Notes: a model not told the origin generated them from the letters alone. A stretch of DNA of 64,000 bases from Patiriisocius sp047730165 (GCF_047730165.1 NZ_CP159834.1:2356001-2420000); one strand, 5' to 3'. Positions 44,374 through 52,981 are shown, counted from the first letter of the stretch. Numbers and translations are program-made.

Positions 44374-45936
44374 ATGCAACTTAAGATAAAAGATACATTT
44401 ACTAAAGGGCTACCAGCAGATTTAATTCTTGAGAATTCAAGAAGACAGGTAAAAAAGGCTTGTTTCTCTTATGTAACACCCAAAAAAACTAGAAAACCAG
44501 AAATGTTACATACTTCTTCCGAAATGATTTCGGCTTTAGGTTTGTCTGAAGAAGATGCAACTAGTAAGGCCTTTCTAAATGTCTTTACAGGAAATGAGGT
44601 GCTCCATAATACAAAACCTTATGCCATGTGTTATGGCGGACATCAATTTGGCAACTGGGCAGGACAGTTAGGTGATGGTCGGGCAATTAACTTAGCAGAA
44701 GTTGAACATAATAATAAGCATTGGGCAATACAATTAAAAGGCGCTGGAGAAACACCATATTCTCGAACTGGCGATGGTTTAGCGGTACTAAGGTCTTCTG
44801 TTCGTGAGTATTTGTGTAGTGAGGCCATGTATCATTTAGGCGTGCCTACAACCAGAGCATTATCATTAGCATTGTCTGGAGATGAAGTCTTGAGAGACAT
44901 GTTATACGATGGAAACGCAGCTTACGAGAAAGGGGCTATTGTTACAAGAGTATCTCCTAGTTTTTTACGCTTTGGGAGTTACCAGATTTTTGCAGTAAGA
45001 CAAGATAATGAGACCCTAAAAAATTTAGTAGATTTTACGATAAAAGAATATTTTCGAGATTTAGGAAAACCTTCAAAGGAGACTTATTTGCAGTTTTTTG
45101 AAGCTGTTTTAAATAGCACTATAGCGATGCTTGTTCATTGGCAACGTGTAGGTTTTGTCCATGGGGTTATGAATACTGATAATATGTCTATCCTAGGGCA
45201 AACTATAGATTATGGACCCTACGGTTGGCTGGAGGGCTATGATCATAATTGGACCCCAAATACAACAGATAAACAATTTAAGCGCTATCGCTTCGGAGCG
45301 CAGATAGATATGGGCCTCTGGAATTTGTATCAATTAGCGAATACTTTATATCCATTAATTGGAGAAGCTGAAGGCTTAGAACATACTTTAAATTCTTACA
45401 ATGAGAAAGCACAAGCGCAACATCTAGGAATGATGCAAAGTAAATTGGGTTTATATCAAGATGAAAAAAGTGATGCTCAATTAATAAATAGTTTAGAAGA
45501 CACGTTACAATTGACAGAAACTGATATGACTATTTTCTTTAGAAATTTGAGTGATTTTTCTATTGAAGATCCTTTAAAAGGATTAGAGATTGTTAAAGAT
45601 GCATTTTACGAGCTTAATGAAATTTCAGATACGATAGAACATAAATGGAACTCATGGTTTGAGCGTTATGCAACACGTTTGCAAAAAGAAGATACAACTT
45701 CTAAAGAACGAAAAGAAAATATGAACCAAGTTAATCCCAAATATGTATTGCGTAATTACATGGCGCAATTAGCTATTGACGATGCAGACAAAGGGGATTA
45801 CAAATTAATAGATGAATTATTCAACCTGCTCAAAAAACCTTATGATACGCAGCCTGAACATGAAAAATGGTATGCCAAACGCCCCGAGTGGGCACGAGAT
45901 AAAGTAGGTTGTTCTATGCTGTCTTGCAGTTCGTAA
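44374..45936 (+). CDS. selO: SelO-family protein adenylyltransferase (YdiU)
   Basis: The 520-residue pseudokinase-type protein shows GHQFGNWAGQLGDGRAI, QLKGAGETPYSRTGDG, VLRSSVREYLCSEAMYHLG and HGVMNTDNMSILGQTIDYGP, the core of the SelO family. SelO transfers AMP to protein Ser, Thr or Tyr hydroxyls, and in E. coli influences S-glutathionylation under oxidative stress. The protein ends Leu-Ser-Cys-Ser-Ser. In human SelO the antepenultimate residue is selenocysteine; here it is an ordinary TGC cysteine, and a second Cys lies six positions before the end. The stop overlaps the ATG of a 23-residue frame. Neighbouring glutaredoxin fusion supports a thiol-redox role. Confidence 0.95.
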   Translation: MQLKIKDTFTKGLPADLILENSRRQVKKACFSYVTPKKTRKPEMLHTSSEMISALGLSEEDATSKAFLNVFTGNEVLHNTKPYAMCYGGHQFGNWAGQLGDGRAINLAEVEHNNKHWAIQLKGAGETPYSRTGDGLAVLRSSVREYLCSEAMYHLGVPTTRALSLALSGDEVLRDMLYDGNAAYEKGAIVTRVSPSFLRFGSYQIFAVRQDNETLKNLVDFTIKEYFRDLGKPSKETYLQFFEAVLNSTIAMLVHWQRVGFVHGVMNTDNMSILGQTIDYGPYGWLEGYDHNWTPNTTDKQFKRYRFGAQIDMGLWNLYQLANTLYPLIGEAEGLEHTLNSYNEKAQAQHLGMMQSKLGLYQDEKSDAQLINSLEDTLQLTETDMTIFFRNLSDFSIEDPLKGLEIVKDAFYELNEISDTIEHKWNSWFERYATRLQKEDTTSKERKENMNQVNPKYVLRNYMAQLAIDDADKGDYKLIDELFNLLKKPYDTQPEHEKWYAKRPEWARDKVGCSMLSCSS

Positions 45937-46007
45937 TGGCCTTACTTCAAAAGATAAAACAATTACCACTTGAGTTTTCAAAAGTCATGTGTAAGGACAA
46001 AAAATAG
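45936..46007 (+). CDS. 23-residue frame coupled to selO by TAATG overlap
   Basis: ATG 45936-45938 overlaps the selO TAA by one base and opens a frame reading MALLQKIKQLPLEFSKVMCK and three more charged residues to TAG 46005-46007. Stop-start overlap is typical of translational coupling, so it may be a leader or the shortened N-terminus of a former gene. It is too short to classify. It ends 5 bases before the aldo/keto reductase ATG. Confidence 0.3.
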   Translation: MALLQKIKQLPLEFSKVMCKDKK

Positions 46008-46012
46008 GGTAT

Positions 46013-46957
46013 ATGGCAATAGGATTAGGTACAGCGGCATTGGGAAGACCTCAGTATATAAATATACGTCAAGGAAACTTCAAAAACCTAGATTTAAATT
46101 CGTTTAAAAAACAGGGCTTACAGCTTTTAGAAGAAGCTTACAATTTAGGCGTACGTTATTTTGATACAGCCCCTGGTTATGGTTTAGCAGAAGGCTTATT
46201 GTTAGAATGGTTGCAAACTAAAAATGATCCTTCTATTCAAGTCGCAACAAAATGGGGATATACGTATGTCGCTAATTTTGTTGCCAACGTAAAAGTTCAT
46301 GAAATCAAGGAACATAGTTTGTCAAAATTGAACGAGCAATGGGAGACGTCTAAAGCATTTGCATCGTACTTAAAGGTATACCAGATTCACTCTGCTACTA
46401 TAGAAACAGGAGTTTTAAAGAACGATTCGATACTAAATAAACTCGCAATGTTGAAGCATGAATATGGATTAGAAATTGGTATCACCACTACAGGAACCAA
46501 TCAAACTGAAGTCATCAAAAAAGCGTTAGATATTGAAGTAGAAGGCCATGCTTTGTTTGATGCTTTTCAGGTAACCTACAATATTCTAGATCAAAGTTTA
46601 GAAACTATATCAAACGTGCTAAATGAACAAGGCAAGAAGATTATTATTAAAGAAGCACTTGCAAATGGACGCCTTTTTAGGAATCGTAATTATAATCACT
46701 ATAAAGAACTCTATACCACTTTAGAAAAACTGGCTAAAAAACACAAAATTGGGACAGATGCTATTGCCTTGAAATTTTGCCAACAAAACATGCAAAAAAG
46801 TATTGTTTTAAGTGGTGCTTCAAATAGTGAGCATTTAGAATCTAACCTTAAAATGAAAACCATTTCTTTATCTCAAGAAGAATTAAGAGAACTAAAAAAT
46901 CATAGTATACAGGCAAATAATTACTGGCTAGAACGAAAAAAACTCGTTTGGACATAA
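46013..46957 (+). CDS. Aldo/keto reductase
   Basis: The 314-residue TIM-barrel begins MAIGLGTAALGRPQYINIRQ and carries LLEEAYNLGVRYFDTAPGYG with the catalytic Asp and Tyr of the family, a Lys in VATKWGYTY, then HSATIETG, and VTYNILDQSL. The C-terminal cofactor part has IALKFCQQNMQKSIVLSGAS. Members use NADPH to reduce carbonyls. It is 5 bases after the small coupled frame, making it the last gene of the selO unit. Possible role in carbonyl detoxification under oxidative stress, an inference from context. Confidence 0.9.
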   Translation: MAIGLGTAALGRPQYINIRQGNFKNLDLNSFKKQGLQLLEEAYNLGVRYFDTAPGYGLAEGLLLEWLQTKNDPSIQVATKWGYTYVANFVANVKVHEIKEHSLSKLNEQWETSKAFASYLKVYQIHSATIETGVLKNDSILNKLAMLKHEYGLEIGITTTGTNQTEVIKKALDIEVEGHALFDAFQVTYNILDQSLETISNVLNEQGKKIIIKEALANGRLFRNRNYNHYKELYTTLEKLAKKHKIGTDAIALKFCQQNMQKSIVLSGASNSEHLESNLKMKTISLSQEELRELKNHSIQANNYWLERKKLVWT

Positions 46958-47004
46958 CCCAACACAACAAATTATGAAATGGTCGTAAGGTTTTTTTTAA
47001 AGCC

Positions 47005-47065
47005 TTTTTTTTTGGAATACTCTTTGCCCGAAGCGACGATAGGAGCCAGGTGGCAATGTGTATTC
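47005..47065 (+). repeat. Short repeat related to direct repeat copies A and B
   Basis: TTTGGAATACTCTTTGCCCG followed by AAGCGACGATAGGAG matches 39686-39730 and 43224-43258 at a majority of positions. Only the 3' part of the repeat is present. It lies in the 277-base gap after the aldo/keto reductase gene. Confidence 0.5.
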
Positions 47066-47234
47066 TTGGATACTTAGAGTCTCGTTTGATACTATTCTTT
47101 TAAATTAATTACGACATAGGTATGCAAACTTTCAAAATTGTTTATAGTTTCCATGTACTTTATGGAATATCGCTAAAAAGAATAGAAGAGTTATATTAAT
47201 TTTGTGTTTAACACCATAGCGTAAATTTTAAAAT

Positions 47235-47834
47235 TTGTTAGAGAAAAGACAGCAATTACTCCAAGAACAACCTAGAGATGCAGATTATTTCATTTACTGT
47301 CTAGAAGCGGTTCATGATATAGAAACGGACGTCGTTACCGAAGCACAAAAAAGTCTAGAACAATTGACCGTGCAATATGGAGTAGCCAGTATTTATAAAA
47401 CTTGCGACACCATTGAAGGACTAGAAGATAGCTTAAATGCATTAGTCTTGGATGATCATAATTTTAAAGACTATGAAGTCATCTACTTGGTGATAAAGGG
47501 CGAAGCAAATAGCATTTGTTTAAATGACTATTATTATAGTCTACAAGAAATTGCAGAAATTTTTGAAGGCAGATTACAAGGAAAAATGTTACACTTTTCA
47601 AATGCAAAAGTGCTAGATTTAGACCAAGAAGAAGCGCAATATTTTTTGGATATTACGGGCGCAAAAGGTATTTCTGGCTACGGTAATGCAAGTAATGGAA
47701 TCACCAGCTCAAATCTTGATAAGGCATTCTTTAACTTATTTAAAGAAGATGATAATATGTTAGCTGTTGTAGAAGAGTTGCATCAAAGACATTATACTGC
47801 CTGTAAACTTCTTGATTTTAGGATGTATTATTAA
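47235..47834 (+). CDS. DUF6642-like protein of unknown function
   Basis: This 199-residue frame begins at a TTG at 47235; an in-frame TAA lies 12 bases upstream, and no ATG precedes the conserved part, so TTG is likely the start. The conserved core starts with FIYCLEAVHDIE and includes YKTCDTIEGLEDSLNALV, YEVIYLVIKGEANSICLN, IAEIFEGRLQGKMLHFSNA and DITGAKGISGYGN. This order resembles DUF6642, whose strands and HFG/SGY motifs suggest a caspase-like or CHAT-like fold. The His (LHFSNA) and Cys positions are not complete for a protease. Single gene. Confidence 0.6.
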   Translation: MLEKRQQLLQEQPRDADYFIYCLEAVHDIETDVVTEAQKSLEQLTVQYGVASIYKTCDTIEGLEDSLNALVLDDHNFKDYEVIYLVIKGEANSICLNDYYYSLQEIAEIFEGRLQGKMLHFSNAKVLDLDQEEAQYFLDITGAKGISGYGNASNGITSSNLDKAFFNLFKEDDNMLAVVEELHQRHYTACKLLDFRMYY

Positions 47835-47985
47835 ACTACATTAGATTTCTTTTTATTTAAGCATCCACTGGATAATCAAATACTCAAAAATGTATTATAA
47901 TTTATATTATGTAAAATAGAATTTTTCAACACCAGAGATACTTACAAACTTACACCCTTTAATACTTCCTATTAAAAAATTAAAA

Positions 47986-48525
47986 TCACTCCTCAACATA
48001 CACTTCCATCACGCCGTCATACTTTATAAAATTACGTTTGGCGCTATTGACATCTATGGTACAATTACCGCTGGCGTATAGTGTGATGTTAAATTCGTAG
48101 TGCTCTAGCTCGTGGCTGGCTTTAAATGAAATATGGGTGCTGCTTTTCTTTTGATTGTATGCGAGTTCATAATCTTCAACGGGACCGTTTAATATGATTC
48201 CGCTTGATCCTGTATTAGAGACTGCAAATTGCTGTGTGCCATAATAAGACATATCTGTTACGACCACTCCTTCGCTTATTCTTAAAAAATCACCCCGTCC
48301 CTGGAGGTTGATTCTATTGGCCGTATTTCCAGAACCTAAAAGAGTACTGTTCGCTATTTGGCTTAACTCGCTGGTTACAAACGGATGCGCTACCGTACAT
48401 TTAACTTCAAAGGCAGGTTCGCTTAACCAAGTTTCATACGTATGATCTAGGTTTGACGTTTTTAAAGTTTCCGAAGTTTTACAACTTAGCAGAATCCCTA
48501 TTAGGGCGATGAGTAGGTATTTCAT
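47986..48525 (-). CDS. DUF4251 lipoprotein
   Basis: The 179-residue protein has a lipobox at residues 12-15 (LLSC) and a DUF4251 body: ATSQRVNL-type core seen here as TANRINLQGRGDFLRIS, VVVTDMSYYGTQQFA, GIILNGPVEDYELAYN, ISFKASHELEHYEFNITLY. DUF4251 is a Bacteroidota family of unknown function with an all-beta fold, probably exposed in the periplasm. It lies 38 bases upstream of nothing on its own strand and 37 bases downstream of the EamA transporter gene, so it may be its operon partner. Confidence 0.85.
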   Translation of the reverse strand: MKYLLIALIGILLSCKTSETLKTSNLDHTYETWLSEPAFEVKCTVAHPFVTSELSQIANSTLLGSGNTANRINLQGRGDFLRISEGVVVTDMSYYGTQQFAVSNTGSSGIILNGPVEDYELAYNQKKSSTHISFKASHELEHYEFNITLYASGNCTIDVNSAKRNFIKYDGVMEVYVEE

Positions 48526-48562
48526 AAGACATAATTTTACCTATTAATGAACAAAAAACGTG

Positions 48563-49480
48563 CTAGCTTTTGTTTTTTGACGTCACATTTGTGGTTCTCT
48601 TTCTGCTATTTATAAAGTACACTCCTATGAGCAAGACGCCTGCTGCGAGCATAGATTGTCCCGTAACGGATTCGTCTAAAAAGTACCAACCCAGCAATAA
48701 GGCCACTATAGGATTGATGTAAGATGCGGTTGTCACCTTTTCTGTGTCTACTACTTTGAGTAAATAGTTAAAAGAGGTGAACGCTCCAATGCTCCCAAAA
48801 AGAACCAAACACACTAAAGAAATAGAAACCTGACGCTCCCAGTATTGCGGTGCAAGCCACTCCTCGCCTATCAATACACTTGAGCCAAGTAATAAGACTG
48901 CCGCGATGCCCATCTGGTAGGCCGTAGAGACAAAATGATTTTTTGGAAAATCTGCTTTTGCCACAAATACGCTCCCTATACTCCAGGCAATTACGGCACT
49001 TAATGCCATTAAGATCCCGATAAGACTGCCTTCTTTGAGGCTTAGTTCTTTCTGGCTGATTAATAAAACCATCCCAATAATGCCTAGAATAATCCCCACA
49101 ATCGTCAAAGGTTGCATTTTTCGCTTATGGATTACTGCAAGAATTATCACCACAAATAATGGGTTGAGCGACGAAACTAAGGATCCAAATCCGCTTTCTA
49201 TATATTTAAGTGCCCAGACAAACATTCCGTTTCCGTAAGCTAAAAATAAGAAGCCCGCAAAGGAGCAGTTTATAAATTGGCGTTTTGTAACAGCCAGTGA
49301 TGATCCCATCAATTTTGCAATGCTAAAGACGATCACAGCTCCTGTGAGCATTCTGATGCCAGAAATATAAAATGGCGCTAGTTGTGTGACGGCGATTTTA
49401 TTCCACAAATAGGTACTTCCCCAGAAAACATAAATGGAGAAAAACGCAAGGATTATAAACACTAGATTTTTTTTCACCAT
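48563..49480 (-). CDS. EamA-type (DMT, RhaT/PagO-like) transporter
   Basis: A 305-residue protein with ten hydrophobic segments and EamA signatures: VFWGSTYLWNKIAVTQLAPF, SGFGSLVSSLNPLFVVIILAV in the first repeat (split in two helices), and VTTASYINPIVALLLGWYFL with the GxxxLxE pattern in the second. A KRTTNVTSKNKS tail is cytoplasmic. Likely exports amino acids or related metabolites; substrate unknown. It is followed by the DUF4251 lipoprotein on the same strand. Confidence 0.88.
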   Translation of the reverse strand: MVKKNLVFIILAFFSIYVFWGSTYLWNKIAVTQLAPFYISGIRMLTGAVIVFSIAKLMGSSLAVTKRQFINCSFAGFLFLAYGNGMFVWALKYIESGFGSLVSSLNPLFVVIILAVIHKRKMQPLTIVGIILGIIGMVLLISQKELSLKEGSLIGILMALSAVIAWSIGSVFVAKADFPKNHFVSTAYQMGIAAVLLLGSSVLIGEEWLAPQYWERQVSISLVCLVLFGSIGAFTSFNYLLKVVDTEKVTTASYINPIVALLLGWYFLDESVTGQSMLAAGVLLIGVYFINSRKRTTNVTSKNKS

Positions 49481-49732
49481 ACGAAGATACTTTATTTATC
49501 AATCGACAAATACATACTTTTCAGTTTACACGTTGATTATACATAGTAAATATGTTCTTTCTGGTCCTGGCACCAATGACGACCGTAACTGCCTTCTGCA
49601 TCAAGTTCAGAATAACAGCTTTGTTTAACTGGTCACCGCCAAAATGCTAAACATTTATTAAATATTACTGACAAGCCACGTTATGGAATACAATTTGAGC
49701 CATATATAAGTGAATCTTAAAAACTTAGAATT
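49481..49732. other. Intergenic region with a GC-richer unexplained patch
   Basis: Most of the 250 bases are AT-rich. Bases 49560-49625 are clearly less AT-rich than the surroundings and are open in more than one frame, for example SELDAEGSYGRHWCQ on the minus strand. No family recognised. It may be a remnant or a conserved RNA. Confidence 0.4.
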
Positions 49733-49972
49733 ATGAAAAGTAATAGTAAAAAAGCAGGATTAGCGGCATTGTTAGGTATTGGAGCTGGCGTATTTGCCTG
49801 GTGGAAATATAAAAATCTTTCGCCAGAAGAAAAAGCAAATGTAAAAGCGAAGATTGACAATACGGGCGCAAAAATTAAAGAGACGTACAATGATGTAGAA
49901 GATACCTTGTCTGAGAAATATACGCAGCTAAAAGATAAAATTAAAACAGAAGTAGCGCAAGTAAATAGCTAA
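49733..49972 (+). CDS. YtxH-like small membrane-associated protein
   Basis: The 79-residue protein has a single hydrophobic segment at residues 8-24 (AGLAALLGIGAGVFAWWKY) with Trp at the membrane edge, then a long charged amphipathic helix (EEKANVKAKIDNTGAKIKE, DVEDTLSEKYTQLKDKI). This resembles YtxH/CsbD-type small stress proteins. It would be inserted in the inner membrane with the helix in the cytoplasm. It is monocistronic and its role is unknown. Confidence 0.7.
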   Translation: MKSNSKKAGLAALLGIGAGVFAWWKYKNLSPEEKANVKAKIDNTGAKIKETYNDVEDTLSEKYTQLKDKIKTEVAQVNS

Positions 49973-50161
49973 GCTTTACTTATTGTTTGCTAAAAGCCCT
50001 TTCCATATTCTGGAGAGGGCTTTATTATTTAAATTGATTTAATAATAAATTTACAAGCAAGATATGAACGTAATTATATGCTCTTCAAAAAGGTGTCCAA
50101 GTCATTTTAAATAGTTGCACAGCAACTATAAAAATCGCAGAGAAGGAACTATTTTTGCAGC

Positions 50162-51379
50162 TTGAAAACCACAACAAAAAAGTCCCAAATAGAATTTATC
50201 GCCTTAATGGCCGCTTTGATGTCTGTCACTGCACTGTCTATTGATGCGCTGCTTCCTGCACTTGGAGTAATCGGTAAAGAGATTGGTACCGTGACGACTG
50301 CAGATAATCAGTTATTGGTTACGATGATCTTTGTAGGCTTGGGGATTGGTCCTTTGGTTTTTGGCCCTATGTCAGATGCCACAGGTAGAAAACCCTCTGT
50401 ATATCTTGGCTTTGTCATTTTTATTATTGCCAGCTTAATCTGTGTGAGCGCAGAGAGTCTTGAGGTAATGATCCTGGGTCGTATTCTACAAGGTGTCGGG
50501 CTCGCTGCTCCTCGTACGATTTGTATTGCTATTATCCGTGACCTTTTTGAAGGTGATTATATGGCGCGTATTATGTCTTTTGTCACCGTAGTTTTTCTAT
50601 TGATCCCTATTATTGCTCCGGCAATGGGAAAATTTGTATTAAATCATTATGACTGGAAAGGTATTTTTTATGTGCAGATCTTTATTAGTATTCTGGTCGC
50701 TGGCTGGTTTTGGTTGCGTCAAGTCGAGACGCTAAAACCGGAACATAAAATTCCGTTTTCGGTGCAGAGAATAAGCAATGGGTTTATTGAAACAGTACGA
50801 CATAAGGAAACGATGGGTTATACGTTGATCTCAGGTTTTGTCGTGGGCTCATTCTTAGTGTATCTCAGTGCATCTCAGCAAATTTTTGAAATTCAATATG
50901 GTTTGGTGGAGCAGTTTCCCTACATTTTTGCTGGGCTGGCCATTGCTATTGGTGCTGCCATTTTCCTTAACGGAACTTTTGTTATTCGCTTCGGAATGAA
51001 AAAAATGGTCACTTTTGCTTTATATGGCTTCTTTGCAGTTTCTCTATTATATGTGATTATTTTTAATAGCAACCCTCACCCTCCTATTGCTATTTTGGTT
51101 GGCTTTTTTGCCCTTCAGTTTTTCTTTATTGGTTTTCTCTTCGGAAACGTGAGAGCCTTGGCAATGCAGCCCGTAGGTCATATTGCAGGAATAGCGGCCG
51201 CCATCACCGGTTTTATATCCACACTTATGGCGGTACCCATTAGTATCATCATTGGGCGATTTGTAGAATTTAGCACCTTACCCTTGTTTATTGGCTTTTC
51301 AGTATGCTCTTTTCTAGCCATCTGTATTTTATTCTATATAAATATATCAAACAAGAAAGTTTCAGAAGTTGTAGCATAA
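50162..51379 (+). CDS. Bcr/CflA-type multidrug MFS transporter
   Basis: The chosen TTG at 50162 keeps a short polar N-terminus before transmembrane helix 1 (FIALMAALMSVTALSIDALL), as in other members; a downstream Met would cut into helix 1. Twelve hydrophobic segments are visible. The family motif between helices 2 and 3 is FGPMSDATGRKP. Motif C-like LIPIIAPAMGKFV is in helix 5, the antiporter signature of DHA1 drug exporters. Members export antibiotics and sometimes amino acids. Transcribed alone; followed by the HbpS-like remnant on the other strand. Confidence 0.9.
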   Translation: MKTTTKKSQIEFIALMAALMSVTALSIDALLPALGVIGKEIGTVTTADNQLLVTMIFVGLGIGPLVFGPMSDATGRKPSVYLGFVIFIIASLICVSAESLEVMILGRILQGVGLAAPRTICIAIIRDLFEGDYMARIMSFVTVVFLLIPIIAPAMGKFVLNHYDWKGIFYVQIFISILVAGWFWLRQVETLKPEHKIPFSVQRISNGFIETVRHKETMGYTLISGFVVGSFLVYLSASQQIFEIQYGLVEQFPYIFAGLAIAIGAAIFLNGTFVIRFGMKKMVTFALYGFFAVSLLYVIIFNSNPHPPIAILVGFFALQFFFIGFLFGNVRALAMQPVGHIAGIAAAITGFISTLMAVPISIIIGRFVEFSTLPLFIGFSVCSFLAICILFYINISNKKVSEVVA

Positions 51380-51425
51380 AAAAGTACCATAGATGTAATG
51401 CTTGATCTTTTATGAAACAATGCTT

Positions 51426-51823
51426 TTACAATGCCTTAGCTCCGGCGCTAGTCACGGCGTGATCATCAGCTACAGTTCTTCCGCTGGCTCCTGCGGCGTA
51501 TATTACCTTTCCCTTTCCATCTTTGATTGGGATACCAACCGGAAACGAAATTAAGCCGTTATTTGAAGGTTTGATGCTTTATAAAGGCGTCCTGTTTGCG
51601 ATAGCTTTCCTATTTTGTCAGCAGCCATATTAAAATAACGTGCGGTCTTTGTCTTTTTAATGGGTATATCTGCACTTCCTTACCTTGCGTCATCCTTGCG
51701 CACAAATACCACTGAATTTGCACCACCATCTAAGACACAAATGTTCATCTTCACGTCCATTTCTTTTGCCTTCGCTTTCGCTGCGTCTACTACTTTTTCT
51801 GCTTGTTCTAATGTAATATTCAT
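51426..51823 (-). pseudogene. Broken GlcG/HbpS-family (heme-degrading-like) gene
   Basis: From ATG 51823 the minus strand reads MNITLEQAEKVVDAAKAKAK, NICVLDGGANSVVFVRKDDAR, then an in-frame TAA, then GSADIPIKKTKTARYFNMAAD and IGKLSQTGRLYK. There a frameshift occurs and the other frame continues with SNNGLISFPVGIPIKDGKGK, ASGRTVADDHAVTSAGAKAL and a normal stop at 51426-51428. The parts together are a full-length GlcG/HbpS family protein of about 132 residues. One stop and one indel are needed, so the gene is dead unless both are errors. It is convergent with the MFS gene. Confidence 0.8.
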
Positions 51824-51890
51824 AGGTCTAATTTATTTGGTTTGTGATTTCCGAGTAAACGGAAAACGCTAATGTATTAATGGCTACGTG

Positions 51891-52037
51891 TTATATTTTT
51901 AAATTATTAAGCTTCATAACAGACTTTTCGTTCACAAACTCCATGGTGGTACCAAAGCCTTCGTGTTCCCGTCCATCACCTGAATCCTTCTCCCCAACAA
52001 AAGGCATTTTGAGCTGCGCGCGTCCGAAGCTATTAAT
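51891..52037 (-). pseudogene. C-terminal fragment of an aldehyde dehydrogenase gene
   Basis: A minus-strand frame reads INSFGRAQLKMPFVGEKDSG, DGREHEGFGTTMEFVNEK and SVMKL before a stop at 51891-51893. The P-F-x-G-x-K-x-S-G-x-G-R-E pattern is the C-terminal signature of the NAD(P)-dependent aldehyde dehydrogenase superfamily. Only the last 46 or so residues remain; no upstream part of the gene is near. It is 67 bases from the start of the HbpS-like remnant. Confidence 0.65.
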
Positions 52038-52046
52038 AGATCATTC

Positions 52047-52205
52047 TTATTCATTTTCAGTCAATACCCGCTCTTTTGAAAGTTTAACTTCTCTATTATC
52101 TGTTGGTTTTAAAATTTCATCCTTCTTTGTGGTGTTGAAGTTTATAGAACTATTATACTTCGATTGAAAGTCTGCGTGGCCTTTTTTATCTGAACTTCTG
52201 GGTAT
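52047..52205 (-). pseudogene. Short coding-like fragment of unknown family
   Basis: An open minus-strand stretch without a start codon reads SDKKGHADFQSKYNSSINFN, TTKKDEILKPTDNREV and KLSKERVLTENE before TAA 52047-52049. It lies next to two identified remnants and is probably a third; I cannot assign it. Confidence 0.35.
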
Positions 52206-52314
52206 ACTTTAACGCTGATTACTAGAGTCATAAAGATATGAGTTCCATTTGTTAAAATATGTCGTCTTTATATGAGGCAGTAGTTCACGTGTGTTAAGAT
52301 TCCCGTATTGGACA

Positions 52315-52348
52315 TAAAAAACTCCTCATTACCGAGGTTATGAGGAGT
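52315..52348 (-). terminator. Terminator of the PepSY-like lipoprotein gene
   Basis: ACTCCTCAT (52321-52329) pairs with ATGAGGAGT (52340-52348); on the minus strand the stem runs into a U tract. Confidence 0.85.
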
Positions 52349-52376
52349 GTATAATTTAAATGATAAGAATTGTAAT

Positions 52377-52826
52377 CTATTCAATCACAGTCCCATCCTT
52401 ACGGAACTCAATATCCTTATTTTTCCCTTTCTGCTTAAACTCTACATCGTAAAATTCGCCTTTTGAAGCACTCATCACGTGTTCAACCTCAGAAATCTCA
52501 TAAAGCGCATACGTTGTATTAATTTTATCCTGAATCACTTGTGGCAACTCACTTACTTTTATGCTATTCTCGGTCTCTACCCAACTACCATCTGCATTAA
52601 AATCTGCTCGGTACTTCTCCCCTTCCTCTTTAAAATGTCCTTCCCAATAGCCATGTGCATCCGTTTTAAACTTAGGTGCTTTTTCATTAGGATATTTTTT
52701 CTGAAACGATAGGACAACAGCCTCTGGGACACTGGCATTATCGGTGTTTTTTTTACTTACTGGCTCTTGACAACTCGTCGTGCTTATTGCCAGTATAAAT
52801 GCCAACGTGCTTAAAAAGTATTTCAT
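52377..52826 (-). CDS. PepSY-like lipoprotein
   Basis: The 149-residue protein has a loose lipobox (ISTTSC; Cys19). After a polar linker come two tandem PepSY-like (BLIP-like, DUF2874) modules. The first is VVLSFQKKYPNEKAPKFKTD and GYWEGHFKEEGEKYRADFN with DGSWVETE; the second is VIQDKINTTYALYEISEVEH and YDVEFKQKGKNKDIEFRKDG. Proteins of this type are common in Bacteroidota, anchor to the outer membrane facing the periplasm and may inhibit proteases or bind peptides. It has its own terminator. Confidence 0.85.
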   Translation of the reverse strand: MKYFLSTLAFILAISTTSCQEPVSKKNTDNASVPEAVVLSFQKKYPNEKAPKFKTDAHGYWEGHFKEEGEKYRADFNADGSWVETENSIKVSELPQVIQDKINTTYALYEISEVEHVMSASKGEFYDVEFKQKGKNKDIEFRKDGTVIE

Positions 52827-52950
52827 AATCCTTGTTCTTTTTTACAAATTTAGAGAATCATAAAGAGCTTCTGTGCAAATAAAATCCTAAAAGTTACTAA
52901 GGTCATTGTAAGTTTTAGCATTTATGAAGACTCAACATTCGTTTTTTCTC

Positions 52951-52958
52951 TATTTTTG
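52951..52958 (+). promoter_or_regulatory. Promoter -7 box of the heme peroxidase gene
   Basis: TATTTTTG fits TAnnTTTG and lies 23 bases before ATG 52982. Confidence 0.45.
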
Positions 52959-52981
52959 ATATAAATAAAAAAACTTAACTC

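Noticed and set aside
51660..52167. Two plus-strand frames of 70 and 95 codons
   Set aside because: They are antisense to the HbpS-like and aldehyde dehydrogenase remnants, which explain the sequence better.
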